Source: Lampris incognitus (lineage: Eukaryota > Chordata > Actinopteri > Lampriformes > Lampridae). Taken from it: 64,000 nucleotides of DNA. A model generated the notes under the pieces. The model did not search any database and was not told where the DNA came from. It was given only the letters and a program-made list of their open reading frames with translations. The stretch's first letter is position 1. Each line of letters opens with the position of its first letter. The stretch covers positions 146,558,067 through 146,622,066 of the forward strand of contig NC_079211.1 of NCBI RefSeq assembly GCF_029633865.1. Reading direction: 5' to 3'. The position numbers and the translations under genes were made by a program. This document shows positions 32,024-44,654 of the stretch, one piece after another.

Positions 32024-32800
32024 ATGTGTTAGACCATCTCCCGCTTCGCTGATCGGACACGTGCATGGCTGTGTGCGAGTGTGTGTCCGTCTGCATGTCA
32101 GCACTTTATGCATGTGTGCAGTTCATATGTGACAGGGAGTCTACCGGGTGGCGGTGGGTGGGGAGGTGTGTGCGCACGTGGGTGGGCATGCACCGTCTCC
32201 GAGGAGAGAGGGACTTGCTCAGCCGTTCATTGGCTGAGGCACGAAGAGGGGGAGGGGCTTCCTGCACGGACGTTGCTGCTGCTGCTGCTGCTGCTAAGTG
32301 TATATGTGTGTATGTGTGTGTGTGTGGGGGGGGGGGGTTGATGAAGGGAGGCAGAGAATACTATTATGTTGGAAGAGAGCGAGCGAGAGAGAGAACGGAA
32401 GGGAGGGAAAATGAGCGCATGTGAGTGGATGTGTGGTGTGGGGGGGGGGGGGCAGTAACGCCGCATCATCAGTAGTGTCACTACAGCGGAGAGAGGAGAG
32501 TCAGAAACTGGCTCCTTCCTTAATCCCCCCCCCCACCCCTCTCTCTCTCTCTCTCTCTCTCTCCCTCCCTCTCCCCCTCTTGCTCTTTCCCTCTCTCTCT
32601 CTCGGTGCGCTCACACACACGGAGGAACTCGGCTTGCAGGCTCTCAGTCACACAAGAGGCTTAGAATTACAGACCAGAGCTTCCAGTGACATTAGCCATC
32701 ACCTCTGGACGCTTGCCCACCCGCTCGCCAGTCTGCAGAGGGGACGCGTGGATCCGCCGTTCCTCGGACTACAGATAAAACTGCTTCCTCTTCCCCTCTT

Positions 32801-32839
<39 letters not shown>

Positions 32840-32847
32840 CGCTCATA

Positions 32848-32883
<36 letters not shown>

Positions 32884-33210
32884 GTTTGGATTGTCAGGCG
32901 GGCGCCTTTGTGGGCTGTTTTTTGTTTGCTAAGGCATCGTCAGCTCTTCTAGGCTGTGAGCGCAGAGGAGAACCGGACTGCCAGGAACCTTGGCTCTCTT
33001 CCCCCCCCCCCCCCCGTCTTTCCATCCTTTCTTTTTCTACCGGTACCAGAGCCGAGGAACCAGAACCGGACGTGTGGATATATCGGTTGTTTGTTTGTTT
33101 GTTTGTTTGCTCGGCTCGGGTGTCTGGAAGTAGAGGAGATGATAAACGACGGGGGAGCAGTTTGCACTGCAGCACCGGTGTGCCGTGGACATCAGTAATC
33201 TGTGGTTTAT

Positions 33211-33244
<34 letters not shown>

Positions 33245-33566
33245 TTTAACCACAGCGCTGAGCCAAACAACTGCATCACTCATTGCCTTCCTCGGGACAA
33301 AACGCTGGATTACCAACACGTCCAAAAGAGGGTGGCCATGCCTTGCCGGACGGGGAGAACATATGCTGCTTTGGGAGGAGGAGAAAAAGTGTGAGAGTGA
33401 CAGGAGAAGACGAAACTCCGGCTAGAACCTCTCCTCCTCTACTGATGACTGCCCTGTCGAACTGAGAATCCCCCCCCCCCCCAGCCCAACTCCCCTGATC
33501 TGCCCACCCCCCCACCTAGACCTCCCCTCCCCCTCCCCCCGTCCCTCCGGTGTCTCTAGTCCAAAC
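31829..33566 (+). promoter_or_regulatory. Upstream region of gpr21, microsatellite-rich
   Basis: It contains TG (31982-32021), CTG (32275-32294), CT (32540-32563, 32807-32837), CA (32848-32879, 33217-33242) and TTTG (33086-33108) runs and several C/G homopolymers. It likely holds the gpr21 promoter and 5' UTR exons, but no core promoter or splice site could be fixed. The 334-codon frame at 32421-33425 is driven by simple repeats and is not proposed as a gene. Confidence 0.3.
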
Positions 33567-34652
33567 ATGAACTCCTCCTCCGACGGGAACCAGAGCAGCT
33601 CTCCTTCGTTCTGCCTGCTGGGTGCAGTGGGATACTCCCCCCGTCTAGACACCTGCGTGCCGGAGGCGGTAATCATCCTCTTCCTCACCGTGCTCATCAT
33701 TGCTGGTAATCTGGTGGTTATCTTCGTCTTCCACTGTGCCCCGCTGCTCCACCACCACACCACCAGCCACTTCATCCAGACCATGGCATATGCTGACCTC
33801 CTCGTCGGGGTTAGCTGCTTGGTGCCCTCCCTCTCCCTCGTCCACTATCTGCATGGCCTTGACGAGGAGCTCACTTGCAAGGTGTTCGGCTACATGGTGT
33901 CGGTGCTGAAGAGCGTCTCCATGGCGTCACTGGCCTGCATCAGTGTCGACCGCTACATTGCCATCACCCGCCCACTGTCATACGCAACGCTGGTGACGCC
34001 ATGCCGGCTACGGGCCTGCATCGTGCTCATCTGGGTCTACTCTGCTCTCATCTTCCTGCCGTCCTTCTTCGGCTGGGGGAAGCCCGGCTACCATGGGGAC
34101 ATATTCCGGTGGTGCGCTGCCACGTGGCAGACCAACCCAGGGTTCAGCGCCGTCATCGTGGCGCTGCTCTACGCGCCCGCCGCGCTCACCGTCTGCTTCA
34201 CCTACGGGAGCATCTTCCGCATCTGCCGGCAGCACACCAGAGAGATCACGCAGCGCCACGCCCGCTTCAGCTCGCAGACAGAGGGTGAAAGGGCAGAGAG
34301 GGCAGAGAGGGGCGAGCGCTGCGAGGGCTGCCCAGACCGGCGCTATGCCATGGTGCTGTTCCGCATCACCAGCGTCTTCTATGTGCTGTGGATGCCCTAC
34401 ATTGTCTACTTCCTGCTGGAGAGCTCAGGGCTGTACCGCCACATGGTGGCGTCCTTCCTCACCACGTGGTTGGCAATCAGCAACAGTTTCTGTAACTGCC
34501 TCATCTATTCCCTCTCCAACAGTGTGTTCCGGAAAGGCCTGGGCCGCCTCTTCCGCCCGTTGTTCCCGTCATGCCTCGGCTGTACAGAGGCTAAAAAGGC
34601 GCCGCCAGCTCTGGTGACTGGGCCGCGGCCGGACCCAAAAGGTCAGGTGTAA
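33567..34652 (+). CDS. gpr21: Orphan class A GPCR GPR21
   Basis: An intact single-exon receptor of 361 residues. The start [11 protein letters not shown]...FCLL matches GPR21 rather than its paralogue GPR52. Helices lie at about 33-55 (N48), 68-90 (D77), 104-128 (C104), 150-168, 192-218, 260-284 and 295-317. DRY is at 128-130, the extracellular disulphide partner is C183, LWMP stands for CWxP, and NCLIY (310-314) replaces NPxxY, as in GPR21/GPR52. N-glycosylation sites are N2 and N8; C336 and C339 may be palmitoylated. The third intracellular loop has a charged [14 protein letters not shown] stretch, longer than in mammals. GPR21 is a plasma-membrane receptor reported to signal constitutively, chiefly through Gq. 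In mammals the gene lies in a RABGAP1 intron; no RABGAP1 exon was recognised here. The start is AAACATG with no upstream in-frame alternative. Confidence 0.95.
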   Translation: MNSSSDGNQSSSPSFCLLGAVGYSPRLDTCVPEAVIILFLTVLIIAGNLVVIFVFHCAPLLHHHTTSHFIQTMAYADLLVGVSCLVPSLSLVHYLHGLDEELTCKVFGYMVSVLKSVSMASLACISVDRYIAITRPLSYATLVTPCRLRACIVLIWVYSALIFLPSFFGWGKPGYHGDIFRWCAATWQTNPGFSAVIVALLYAPAALTVCFTYGSIFRICRQHTREITQRHARFSSQTEGERAERAERGERCEGCPDRRYAMVLFRITSVFYVLWMPYIVYFLLESSGLYRHMVASFLTTWLAISNSFCNCLIYSLSNSVFRKGLGRLFRPLFPSCLGCTEAKKAPPALVTGPRPDPKGQV

Positions 34653-36044
34653 GACCCACTAGCGAGGGGTGCCGTTTGGATTGGTTCGGTTGGTCCTGAG
34701 GCATTTTGGGCCCTCTGTGTGAGCTCAACACGATAGGTGTTTTGTTTTGTTTTGTTTCTGACGCGAGATGTGACGAGGACACCGGCGTTGAGCACAAAGA
34801 GGTGATTGTGGAGAGGCCTCACCCCTTGGAGGCAGTTTCTGTGTGACCAGGAGCCTGCAAAGTTCTCTCGGGTAGCTCTGGAATGATTTCCCAACTGGAC
34901 ACTGCCAAGTCATAGTAGCGTCGACAAGAGAATGCCGGATACCAGGATGACAACTGAAATGACAGACTGAAGGAACAGGGTCCACTTCTAGTTGTGTGAA
35001 GGAAGTAAATCAACAAAGACATTTTCTGAGGTCCATTTGGAGAATGAAATGCAACCTGCACTAACCTAACAACTCCCATATGCAAAAAAAAACAACAAAA
35101 GACCGCACAAGACGACTGGTGTTGTGCAATCCAGTAAAATGCAACAAAAAAAACAAAAAAAACAAAACAAAAAAAATTAAGATAATAATAATAATGTTGT
35201 GAGAAGTCTTTCCAAGGCTGACTGTAAAATCTGTTATGTGTCTCGGTCTCTTCAGGGTAGAATTTAGTGATGCAAAAAAAAAAAAAAAAAACCCCACAAA
35301 AAAAAAAAACCACTTGACTCAGACTACTGATCTGTTTCCCCTTGGGAACAACACGTACTAATAAGTTGATTTTATGTATGAAAAAGAAAGTCTTTCAGCC
35401 TTCTAATCATCTGATAATCACCCGATGTGTCCTGAGAGCGTGTGTTTAGATGGGGCGGACTCGGGGTTGACTAGTTTCAGGCCATTTCTCGGAGAGAATC
35501 TGGAGTTTTTGTTTTGTTTTTATTATTATTATTTTCAGGGCCTCGTGTATTTTATCAAATGTATTATTCTCTCTTGAAGCTGAGAGTTAATAACAAGCTC
35601 TGAGAACGTTTACACAGTCTGGAGTTTCACAGGAAAATGTTGATTTAGGAATTAGCTTTATTTCTCAAGATGGCCACTGACATGCCCGCTTGGCATTGTG
35701 GGAATTGTTGTTTTTTCTTCTTCTTCTTCTGTTGACTGACTGATGAGTAGCATCCGATCTCTTCAAGGAGACAAGTTCATACATGTATTGGAGAGTTTTA
35801 TTCTCTGTGTCCTTCCTCCTCAGGTTTATATCCTCTGGTCTGTTGCCTTTAACCCATTTAAAATAGCAATTCTCTAAAATAATGGGCCATGTCACCCCAC
35901 GGTAACCTCACAAGATAACATAGCCCATCTTAATGTCTTCACAGCGTCCATCTTGAGGATAACTGAGATTTTTGAGATCCACAGAATCCAAAATGCGAAG
36001 GCAGCCTTTCATTTTACCCCTGAACCCATATGCTCTTGTAACCC
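34653..36044 (+). other. gpr21 3' flank, probable 3' UTR
   Basis: Unique sequence with A-rich runs (35083-35175, 35272-35309) and a TCT run (35710-35729). No coding frame. A clear polyadenylation signal near the gene was not found. Confidence 0.3.
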
Positions 36045-36312
36045 TGTCCTCTCCTGTTAGCCTGCTAGCTGTCCTCTCCTGTTGGTCCGCTAGCTGTCCT
36101 CTCCTGTTAGCCTGCTAGCTGTCCTCGCCTGTTGGTCCGCTAGCTGTCCTCTCCTGTTAGCCTGCTAGCTGTCCTCTCCTGTTAGCCTGCTAGCTGTCCT
36201 CTCCTGTTGGTCCGCTAGCTGTCCTCTCCTGTTGGTCCGCTAGCTGTCCTCTCCTGTTACGTCCTGTTAGCCCACTAGCTGTCCTCTCCTGTTAGCCCGC
36301 TAGCTGCTAGCT
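36045..36312. repeat. 25-bp minisatellite
   Basis: About ten copies of a unit with CTGTCCTCTCCTGTT followed by AGCCTGCTAG or GGTCCGCTAG. The two variants are interspersed. Confidence 0.9.
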
Positions 36313-37555
36313 GTTGACAGCAGTCCAGCAGCAGCAACGTGGAGGAGAAGGACACATTTCTGAAATGTGAAGGTCTGAGTGCCTTCTTAGCAGTCGAGGA
36401 GAGCCTGTGGCTTTTTGACAAACTGTACGAGTTCATGTAAATATACTTTAGATTTTAAATATTTGAACAGAGGCCAGCGGGGGGTTTAGAGGCCTTTTAG
36501 GTAAGGTCGACGCGCTGGTGTTTAATTAGTTTTGTACAAGGAGTGTTTACTAAGACAGACAATTACTGTACACAATCCATAGACACTCGACTAATGTTTG
36601 ACCTCATGCAGCGTCTGGCAGAGTAATACTGCGGTTACAGAGAGGCCTGCAGACATATTTATTCTATGTCAAGATTTAAGTCCTTTGACTCCAACTACTT
36701 TTTGAAGCACTTCACTTGCAATATTACACACAATGTGATAAGACAGTTTTTTTTTCTTCTAGAGCATAACCATTTGAGACAAAGGCATGCCAACTTTTAA
36801 CCAGACGGGAATTTGAGTTCAGGGTCGGAGGGTTTCGGTGCCCTGCTCCGCGGCTCTTCGGCAGACGCTAGCTGTTGTAGAGATTTTTTTCCTGTGGGAT
36901 TGCTGGCACAAAATGGCTGCTCAAATCTCACAGTATAGATCTATCTTTGCTACATGATAGTAGGTTGATGTATACAGTATCTGTTATGAAAATCACGCTA
37001 TTTCCCGCAGGATGTCGAAATGGTCAATTCCTGCTCCATCGTGGGTTGATGATCAGCATCTTATTTTAAAAGATGCTCTATAACGATAGACTTTACTGCA
37101 TGACTCTGTTTGCAGACGGTGTTTGGTTTGGTAGATTGATACCTTTTGCGTGATGACGCCTCTGATAGCAGTTCAGAGACCATAATCTTTGTGTCATAAA
37201 TAATAATAATAATAACACTGTCGTATAGTATTGTAGATAACTTATGAAGTTTCTGACGGCGGAGCTTTTGCTGCTTTGCAGAAACGAAAATGTAGTTCAA
37301 AGGAACATTTTTTTTTTAATTTGATGAGTTCCCGTCAGACACAAGATGGAGCTTTCTTTGCAGGAAAGCCTGTAGACAGAACCTCACTTTCAGACCTGTC
37401 TGTGATCTTATCCTGTTGCTGCTGTCAGGGAAAAAACACATCTGCCAAAAAAAAATTTTTTTTTCTTCCAGGACTGAATCAGAGCCTGTCCTTTACCTTT
37501 TTGACATTTTTTTTTTAATTTTATTTTATGCTGATGCTTTGACTGACTTTTAGTC
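36313..37555. other. No gene seen
   Basis: Unique sequence with short T runs; no supported frame or repeat was recognised. Confidence 0.4.
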
Positions 37556-37749
37556 CAGCGCCGGCCCGAGGCGTAAGAAAACCGAACGGACCCTGTGGCA
37601 TGAAAGTGGCCCCAAGCGAGCATGAGAAACAATAGTAAAATGTTAATTTATATTACCGCATGGTTATCTTACTTAGTTGTGGTACATTGTAGGGGGGGGG
37701 GCGCACAGAAATTCTGCTTGGGGCCCAAAAGAGGCTGGAGCCGGGCCTG
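37556..37749. mobile_element. Short hAT-like MITE
   Basis: The ends CAGCGCCGGCCCGAGG and GGCTGGAGCCGGGCCTG are imperfect inverted repeats. Flanks TTTTAGTC and TTTCACTC match at 6 of 8 positions, which fits an old 8-bp duplication. Confidence 0.45.
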
Positions 37750-37892
37750 TTTCACTCACTAAACATACAAACGTCCATGTAGTTAAAAGGTTCAATTATG
37801 GTGAGGGGGGGGAAAAAAACTTGAAAAAAACGAAATTAGATGTTTTTTTGTGGACAGCGGCACTGTGCTGCTGTGTACAGCAGGAGTCTGTG

Positions 37893-38322
37893 CCCAGATA
37901 GCATCCGGATGTGGGCCACTTCAGGCAGTGATGCGGCACTGATGGCCTTCTTCTTGCCCTGACAAAATGGATGTGAGCCTGAAGTGGCCCACATGTATAA
38001 TAGTAAATATGGCCCAAATATGCCAAATCAAATGTGGGCCTTTTTTGGCAAAGACACGGAGCTCTGGGCAACATGTGATCTGGATGTGACCCTGAAGTGG
38101 CCCGTGTGGTAAATGGCGAATATGGCCCGAATATCACAAAACAAATATGGGCCACCTTTGGCAAATATGTGGCACATGGCGGCATTGCTATGGCTTGGTT
38201 CCGGCCCAGATCTGGCAAACAGGAGCGGACCGCCCAAGTGCCGTCATTCCACACGGTATGTGGGCCGGATGAAAGTGTCGGGTGTGGGACGGGTCCGGGC
38301 CACGGCAATTCTGCTATCTGGG
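37893..38322 (+). mobile_element. CCCAGATAGCA-type MITE, 2-bp TSD (TG)
   Basis: A 430-bp copy with intact CCCAGATAGC and GCTATCTGGG ends, flanked by TG on both sides (37891-37892, 38323-38324). Confidence 0.85.
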
Positions 38323-39474
38323 TGCAATAGAATCTGGATAGAACGTGTTTCTGTCCAGAACAGGAGCATCAGCAGGGAAGAGCATCACAGTGAACAGGGG
38401 CTCGGGCGTGTAATCCAGCACAGATTACTGTTTACTCCCCTCGTACCGTAACCGGTTGACACGTGGAAGCGCTTGGATTACAGAGACTGGGTAATCTGAT
38501 TTGAACTGGGTTGCTTTGGGATCGCATGGACGCCACACATGCCGTTTAGACAGAGTCTTTATTCCGGTTATGCTGCGATTAAAACGATCAAGCCTCGTTC
38601 CAGAAATAGTTGAAATCACGTTTGTTTATGAAATCAATGTATTTTTTATTTGTCTGAGAGCATCCTGAAGCCTGCAGCGATGCTGCGGTTGAGCTCCACT
38701 GTAACTGTAAAGGTGCGGGCTGCGGTGCCAGGGGTGTGTACCGTGAGTAGTAATGCGATGTGACGCCATGTAACGGCGTTACATGTAATCCCGTGTCCTG
38801 AGTGAGGAGCGGGCAGGGCTTGTGTTTATTGGGCTCACATGAATGTTCTCTTGTCTGCAACAACAGACTGTTCCCGCTCCGCTCACATGACGCAAAGTTT
38901 GGTTTTGACGCACTTGATTGGACTCACATGAAAACTATTGATTGTGGCAATATTGTACCAGTCCTGCCCCCCCCCCCCCCTTACAATGTGTCATTATAGT
39001 CTGGCCATGGACGGCTCTTTTCCGACCCCCCCTCACGCAGATCAATTTTGAATTTCTCGCGCACTTGCGCGACAGCGCCGCCAGCAGGTCATTCTGAGAC
39101 ACTGTAGTCGAGGCTTAGATGTGGATGTTCGTTGCGAGAAACGACTTGAGACGCTGCAGCGACGCAAAGCCCGGACTTTCCCTTCTGCCGCTGTTGCGGA
39201 GAAACGCTGCGCGGCGTCGCGCGTGTCTGGTTTGTTGAAATGTGGATTTTGTCGTTTCTGCTCTTGACTGTTCTCACAAACTTATGTTAATGGGTGCACG
39301 GTGCAGGATCCCACGTATGGCCTCACATCTCAGTGCTTTGATTCCTTAAAAAAAACAAAACAACAGTCATGTCAGAGCTTGTGTTTTTTCCTGTGGGAAA
39401 ATTTTGGAGACCCGTAACAACCGTGCCAAATTTGGTCCAGGACCGGGAGGGGGGGGGGCGTGGGTGGGTGTGTG

Positions 39475-39505
<31 letters not shown>

Positions 39506-39624
39506 ATTGAGGGGGTTGCGTATGTTTGATTGTAGATATTTTACTTGGACCGATCCAGCTCCTCCCTGGCAACCTTCCAACCAAAGTTAAATGCCCTCAT
39601 GTTGTGTTATGGGAAGTGGAGATG

Positions 39625-39670
<46 letters not shown>

Positions 39671-40350
39671 TGTTTGAGTGTGTGTACGTGTGTGTATTTG
39701 TGTGTAGGGGTGGGGCACTGTAACTGTTGGTTTCATTACGAATCTGTGGGTTTTAATGTGTTGTGGTTAACACACGAGGTAACAGTGGTTTCTTGAACGC
39801 AGCCCATCAGCTGCTGCACACAGACCTCAGATCTGCCCATGTGTTGTGGGTCAGAGTGAACATGTGGGGTGTGTGTCAAAGCAGAAATGTGAACGAGGAA
39901 AAGAAACGGTTCTGATCCATGCTGTTCAACTAATGTGAAACAAAGAGGTGCGAGGACGGTGCCGTGAGGACCCTCATGGGCCCGTGTCGTGTTGTACTGT
40001 ACACGTCGAAACACTTTTGCTCCAAAAATGACAAAGTCACACCGCCTAATGAAATTATCAATAGCACAAAATCAATCTAAATTATTATAGTTGTTAGAGC
40101 GGAGAAGTTGATGTGGGTCACGGAGATGAGGAAAGAGTCGACGCGAGCCTGGCGAGTCTCGGTAGGAAGTGAAAGGTTTGGAGAAACGGTGTTTTGTTTC
40201 CGTTGGGTTTAAAAGGGGTTGGAAACACAACTCCTGGTTGGATGACAAGACCGATCTCTCTTCTGAAACGCTTATTAAACATCTTCTTATCTGTACCACC
40301 CAGTCTGCCCCGCCTCCTTCTGTTTGTGTTGACTCTGCACATTATGAACC
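38323..40350. other. No gene seen; TG microsatellites
   Basis: Mostly unique sequence. TG/GT runs lie at 39468-39506 and 39629-39667. A CG-richer patch at about 39055-39235 has no coding support. Confidence 0.4.
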
Positions 40351-40354
40351 TGTC

Positions 40355-40940
40355 TCTGCACACACACACACACACACCTCCTCCTCTCTATCGGGACTGT
40401 CACACACACCTCCTCCTCTGTACCGGGGCCGTCACACACACCTCCTCCTCTGTACCAGGACTGTCACACACACACACACACCACATCCTCTGTACTGGCA
40501 CAGTCACACACACCTCCTCCTCTGTACCGGGGCCGTCACACACACCTCCTCCTCTGTACCAGGACTGTCACACACACACACACACACACACACCTCCTCC
40601 TCTGTATCGGGGCTGTCACACACACCTCCTCCTCTGTACCGTGGCTGTCACATACACCTCCTCTGTAGGACTGTCACACACACACACCACCTCCTCTGTA
40701 CTGGGACAGTCACATACACCTCCTCCTCTGTACTGGGACAGTCACATACACCTCCTCCTCTGTACCAGGACTGTCACACACACACACACACACACACACA
40801 CACCACCTCCTCTGTACCGGGACTGTCACACACACACACCTCCTCCTCTGTACCGGGGCTGTCACTCACACAAACACACACACACACACCACCTCCTCTG
40901 TACTGGGACAGTCACATACACCTCCTTCTCTGTACCGGGA

Positions 40941-41019
<79 letters not shown>

Positions 41020-41439
41020 CCTCCTCTGTACCGAGACTGTCACGCACACACCTCCTCCTCTGTACCATGGCTGTCACATACATCTCCTCCTCTGTACCAG
41101 GACTGTCACACACACACACACACACCACCTCCTCTGTACTGGGACAGTCACATACACCTCCTCCTCTGTACCGGGGCTGTCACACACACCTCCTCCTCTG
41201 TACCGGGGCTGTCACACACACCTCCTCCTCTGTACTGGGACAGTCACATACACCTCCTCCTCTGTACCAGGACTGTCACACACACACACACACACACACA
41301 CACACCACCTCCTCTGTACCGGGACTGTCACACACACACACCTCCTCTGTACCGGGGCTGTCACTCACACAAACACACACACACACACCACCTCCTCTGT
41401 ACTGGGACAGTCACATACACCTCCTTCTCTGTACCGGGA

Positions 41440-41490
<51 letters not shown>

Positions 41491-41612
41491 CCTCCTCTGT
41501 CCCGAGACTGTCACGCACACACCTCCTCCTCTGTACCGGGACTGTCACACACACCTCTTCCTCCTTACCAGAACAGTCACACACACACACCTTCTCCTCT
41601 GTACCAGGACAG

Positions 41613-41670
<58 letters not shown>

Positions 41671-41915
41671 CCTCCTCCTCTGTCCTCTGTACCGGGACAT
41701 CACATACACACACCTTCTCCTCCTTACCGGGACAGTCACACACATCTCTTCCTCTGTACCGGGACAGCGACACACATCATCTTCACTGTACCAGGACAGT
41801 CATACACACCTCCTCCTCTGTACCGGGACAGTCACACACCTCCTCCTCTGTACCGGGACAGTCACACACCTCCCTTCTCTGTACCGTGACAGTCACACAC
41901 ACCTCCTCCTCTGTG
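40355..41915. repeat. Compound minisatellite with embedded (CA)n
   Basis: About 40 repeats of a unit built as CTCCTCCTCTGTACCGGGAC, then TGTCACACACAC, with CA tracts of very different length (a few to more than 40 repeats) between units. Higher-order blocks recur: 40560-40990 and 41100-41460 share the same unit order. The long open frames across it (615 and 576 codons) arise because the unit lacks stops in two frames. Confidence 0.95.
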
Positions 41916-42617
41916 TTGTTTTAGTGAGACTATGCTCGCCCTCCGCCACGACTGTTTCTCAGCAAGAACCACCAGGAACATGGCCAGTTTATGGGCCTGT
42001 TAAGCTCTGTGGGTGAAACAGACCAATCAATAAATCAATCAATCAATCAGCCTGTCAATAGCCCGTCAATCAATCAAACGGTTGATCGATCAATCAATAA
42101 TTTGATCTGTCAATCATTCAAGCCTATCAGGAGAGTGTATGTTCTACCTAAACTGCTCCGTGTGAAAAACCTGCACATCAGGTGAACCCGAAGTGAAACT
42201 ATAAATATTTGTCGTCCTGTGAGTCCGTTACATTTCCTGTCCAGTGTCACATGGTCGGCCAACGGCTCAGCTGATAAGTGGATCATAAGAATCATAATCA
42301 TAATGTTCCTCCTCTTTTGATGGAGGAATTCAATTTGTACAAAATGACCCAGAAAGAGATGCACAGTGAACAAAGTAAAAATACTGGCTACCGTCACGTA
42401 ACCTGATTACAGAAATCACATTACAAGTAATCCTTGACTTCCTTTTTTCTTTGCCGTTGCAATTAAATAAAATAATATTATACTCGCTGTTAAATTCTTA
42501 TTTTTCTTATTTGTGCGGTGTTTCTAATGCATCCTCATCTTTAAATAGATATTCCTGAAACATTTTGAAATCTGGCAGATTCAGAACACAGTCCACAAAA
42601 AGACATTTATTTCAGAA
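41916..42617. other. No gene seen
   Basis: An (AATC)n stretch at 42025-42105; otherwise A/T-rich unassigned sequence. Confidence 0.4.
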
Positions 42618-42745
42618 GCAGATACAGAATCATATTTATTGGCCACGTAGGTTTGCACAAACATGGAATTTGACTCCGGTTTCATGGCTCTCTCAGTGTA
42701 CTTAAGATAGAATAACAACACTACAACCTTCAGACGTATACATTA
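42618..42745. repeat. Interspersed repeat fragment (as at 17473)
   Basis: It has ATCATATTTATTGGCCACGT and GAATTTGACTCCGGTTTCAT, and ends at an A/T-rich run. Confidence 0.5.
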
Positions 42746-42789
42746 TTATATTATTATATTACACACACACATATATATATATATATATA

Positions 42790-44603
42790 TGAACATCCCA
42801 CCTCACGCCCCTCTCCCCCGACGAGGTCCTCAACCTCATCAATGTCACAGGTCCTCAACCTCATCAACCTCATCACATCCAGTCGCCCCACCACATGCTC
42901 CCTTGACCCAGTCCCCTCCCCTCTTCTTCAGTCCATAGCACCTGAACTCCTTCCCTTTCTAACCCACCTCATCAACACCTCCCTCCAAGCAGGATGCTTT
43001 CCATCTGCCTTCAAGACTGCTAGAGTCACCCCCCTTCTCAAGAAACCATCACTTAACCCCTCTGACGTAAAAAACGACAGACCGGTTTCCCTTATACCCT
43101 TTCTATCCAAAACGTTCGAATGTGCTGTCTTTAACCAACTTTCTTTGTATCTCCACCAGAACAACCTCCTGGACCCCAACCAGTCTGGGTTCAGGGTGGG
43201 TCACTCAACAGAGACGGCCCTTCTTAAATTGACAGAATGTACTCTGCGAGAGCAAACTCTCTCTCCTCTGTCCTGATACTCCTGGACTTGTCAGCTGCGT
43301 TCGACACAGTGAACCACCAGATCCTCCTCTCTACCTCGAGGGGCTGGTTGTCACAGGCTCTGCACTCAATGTTGGCATCCTACCTGATGGGTCGCTCCTA
43401 CCAGGTGACATGGAGGGGATCTGTGTCGGAGCCTCGCAGACTGACTACAGGCATTCTGCAGGGTTCGGTTCTGGGTCCTCTCCTTTTCTTCCTGTACACG
43501 AAATCCCTGGGTTCTGTTATTTGCTCGCATGACTTTTCTTACCATTATTATGCCGATGACACCCAGCTGATCTCTTCCTTTCCTCTCTCTGACACACAAG
43601 TAGAGACACGCATTGCTGCATGCTTGACCGACATCTCGGAGTGGATGGCGACACACCACCTGAAGCTCAATCTGGACAAGACAGAGCTGATGTTCCTCCC
43701 GGGGAAAGGTTGCCTGCACCGAGACCTGGCCATCACCATTGACAACACTGTGGTGACACCAACTCGGACTGTGAGGAATCTGGGTGTGATCCTGGACGAC
43801 CAACTGTCATTTGCTGCAAACGTTGCATCGGTTGCTCGCTCCTACAGATTTCTCCTCTATAACATCAGGAGGATTCGCCCATTCCTCACCGACGAGACGG
43901 CACAGGTGCTCATCTGGCTCTGGTCATCTCCCGGCTGGACAACGGCAACTCCCTCCTTGCTGGCGCCGCGGCGTTGGCCATCAAACCTCTGGAGCTTGTT
44001 CAGAAAGCTGCAGCTCGTCTGGTGTTTCAACCGCCCTAAGTTCTCCCACACAACTCCCCTTCTTATGTCCCTACACTGGCTCCCAGTAGCTGCTCGCATT
44101 CAGTTTAAGACTCTGGTGCTAGCCTACAGGGCAGTGAAAGGAACAGCTCCTTCCTATCTCCAGGCCATGGTCAAGCCCTACACCCCCGCCCAACCACTTC
44201 GCTTTGCTGCCTTGGGATGCCTGGTTGCCCCGTTGCTCAGAGGCCCCTGCTGCCGATCGACCCGGTCACGGCTCTTTTCTGTCCTGGCCCCACAGTGGTG
44301 GAATGAACTCCCCACTGATGTCAGGACAGTGGAGTCGCTGCCCATCTTTCGGCGCAGGTTGAAAACTCACCTCTTTAAGAACTACTACCCTGTTACTTGT
44401 TCTTAGCACTTATTGTATTCACTCATTAGAAAAAAAACTCTTTCTTGCGCTTTTACTTTAGCACTGGTTTTGCTCTTAGATGCTTGTTTAGAGAGAAGAT
44501 GCACTTATGACCTCTGATGACTTGTAGTTCTCTTGATTTCCTACGTTAAATGCACTTATTGTAAGTCGCTTTGGATAAAAGCGCCGGCTAAATGACTGTA
44601 ATG

Positions 44604-44640
<37 letters not shown>
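42790..44640 (+). mobile_element. L2-type LINE, 5'-truncated, one frameshift
   Basis: It encodes RT from NLINLITSSRPTTCSLDPVP through FRVGHSTETALLKLTE (frame 1 to 43276). In the overlapping next frame (43237-44406) it continues with LLDLSAAFDTVNHQ, QGSVLGPLLFFLYTKS and the catalytic YYADD (about 43550). LHWLPVAARIQFKTLVLAYR and RRRLKTHLF sit at the C terminus. One frameshift near 43250 separates them. The 3' UTR ends TAAGTCGCTTTGGATAAAAG, then TAAATGACTGTAATGTAA. The endonuclease part is missing. TA microsatellites abut both ends. Confidence 0.8.
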
Positions 44641-44653
<13 letters not shown>

Positions 44654-44654
44654 T

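Noticed and set aside
32421..33425. 334-codon frame upstream of gpr21
   Set aside because: Mostly CT, CA and homopolymer translation; likely 5' flank or UTR.
40169..42016. Open frames of 615 and 576 codons
   Set aside because: They run through the CA/CTCCTCCTCTG tandem array in two frames at once; the repeat simply lacks stops. The peptide is pure repeat.
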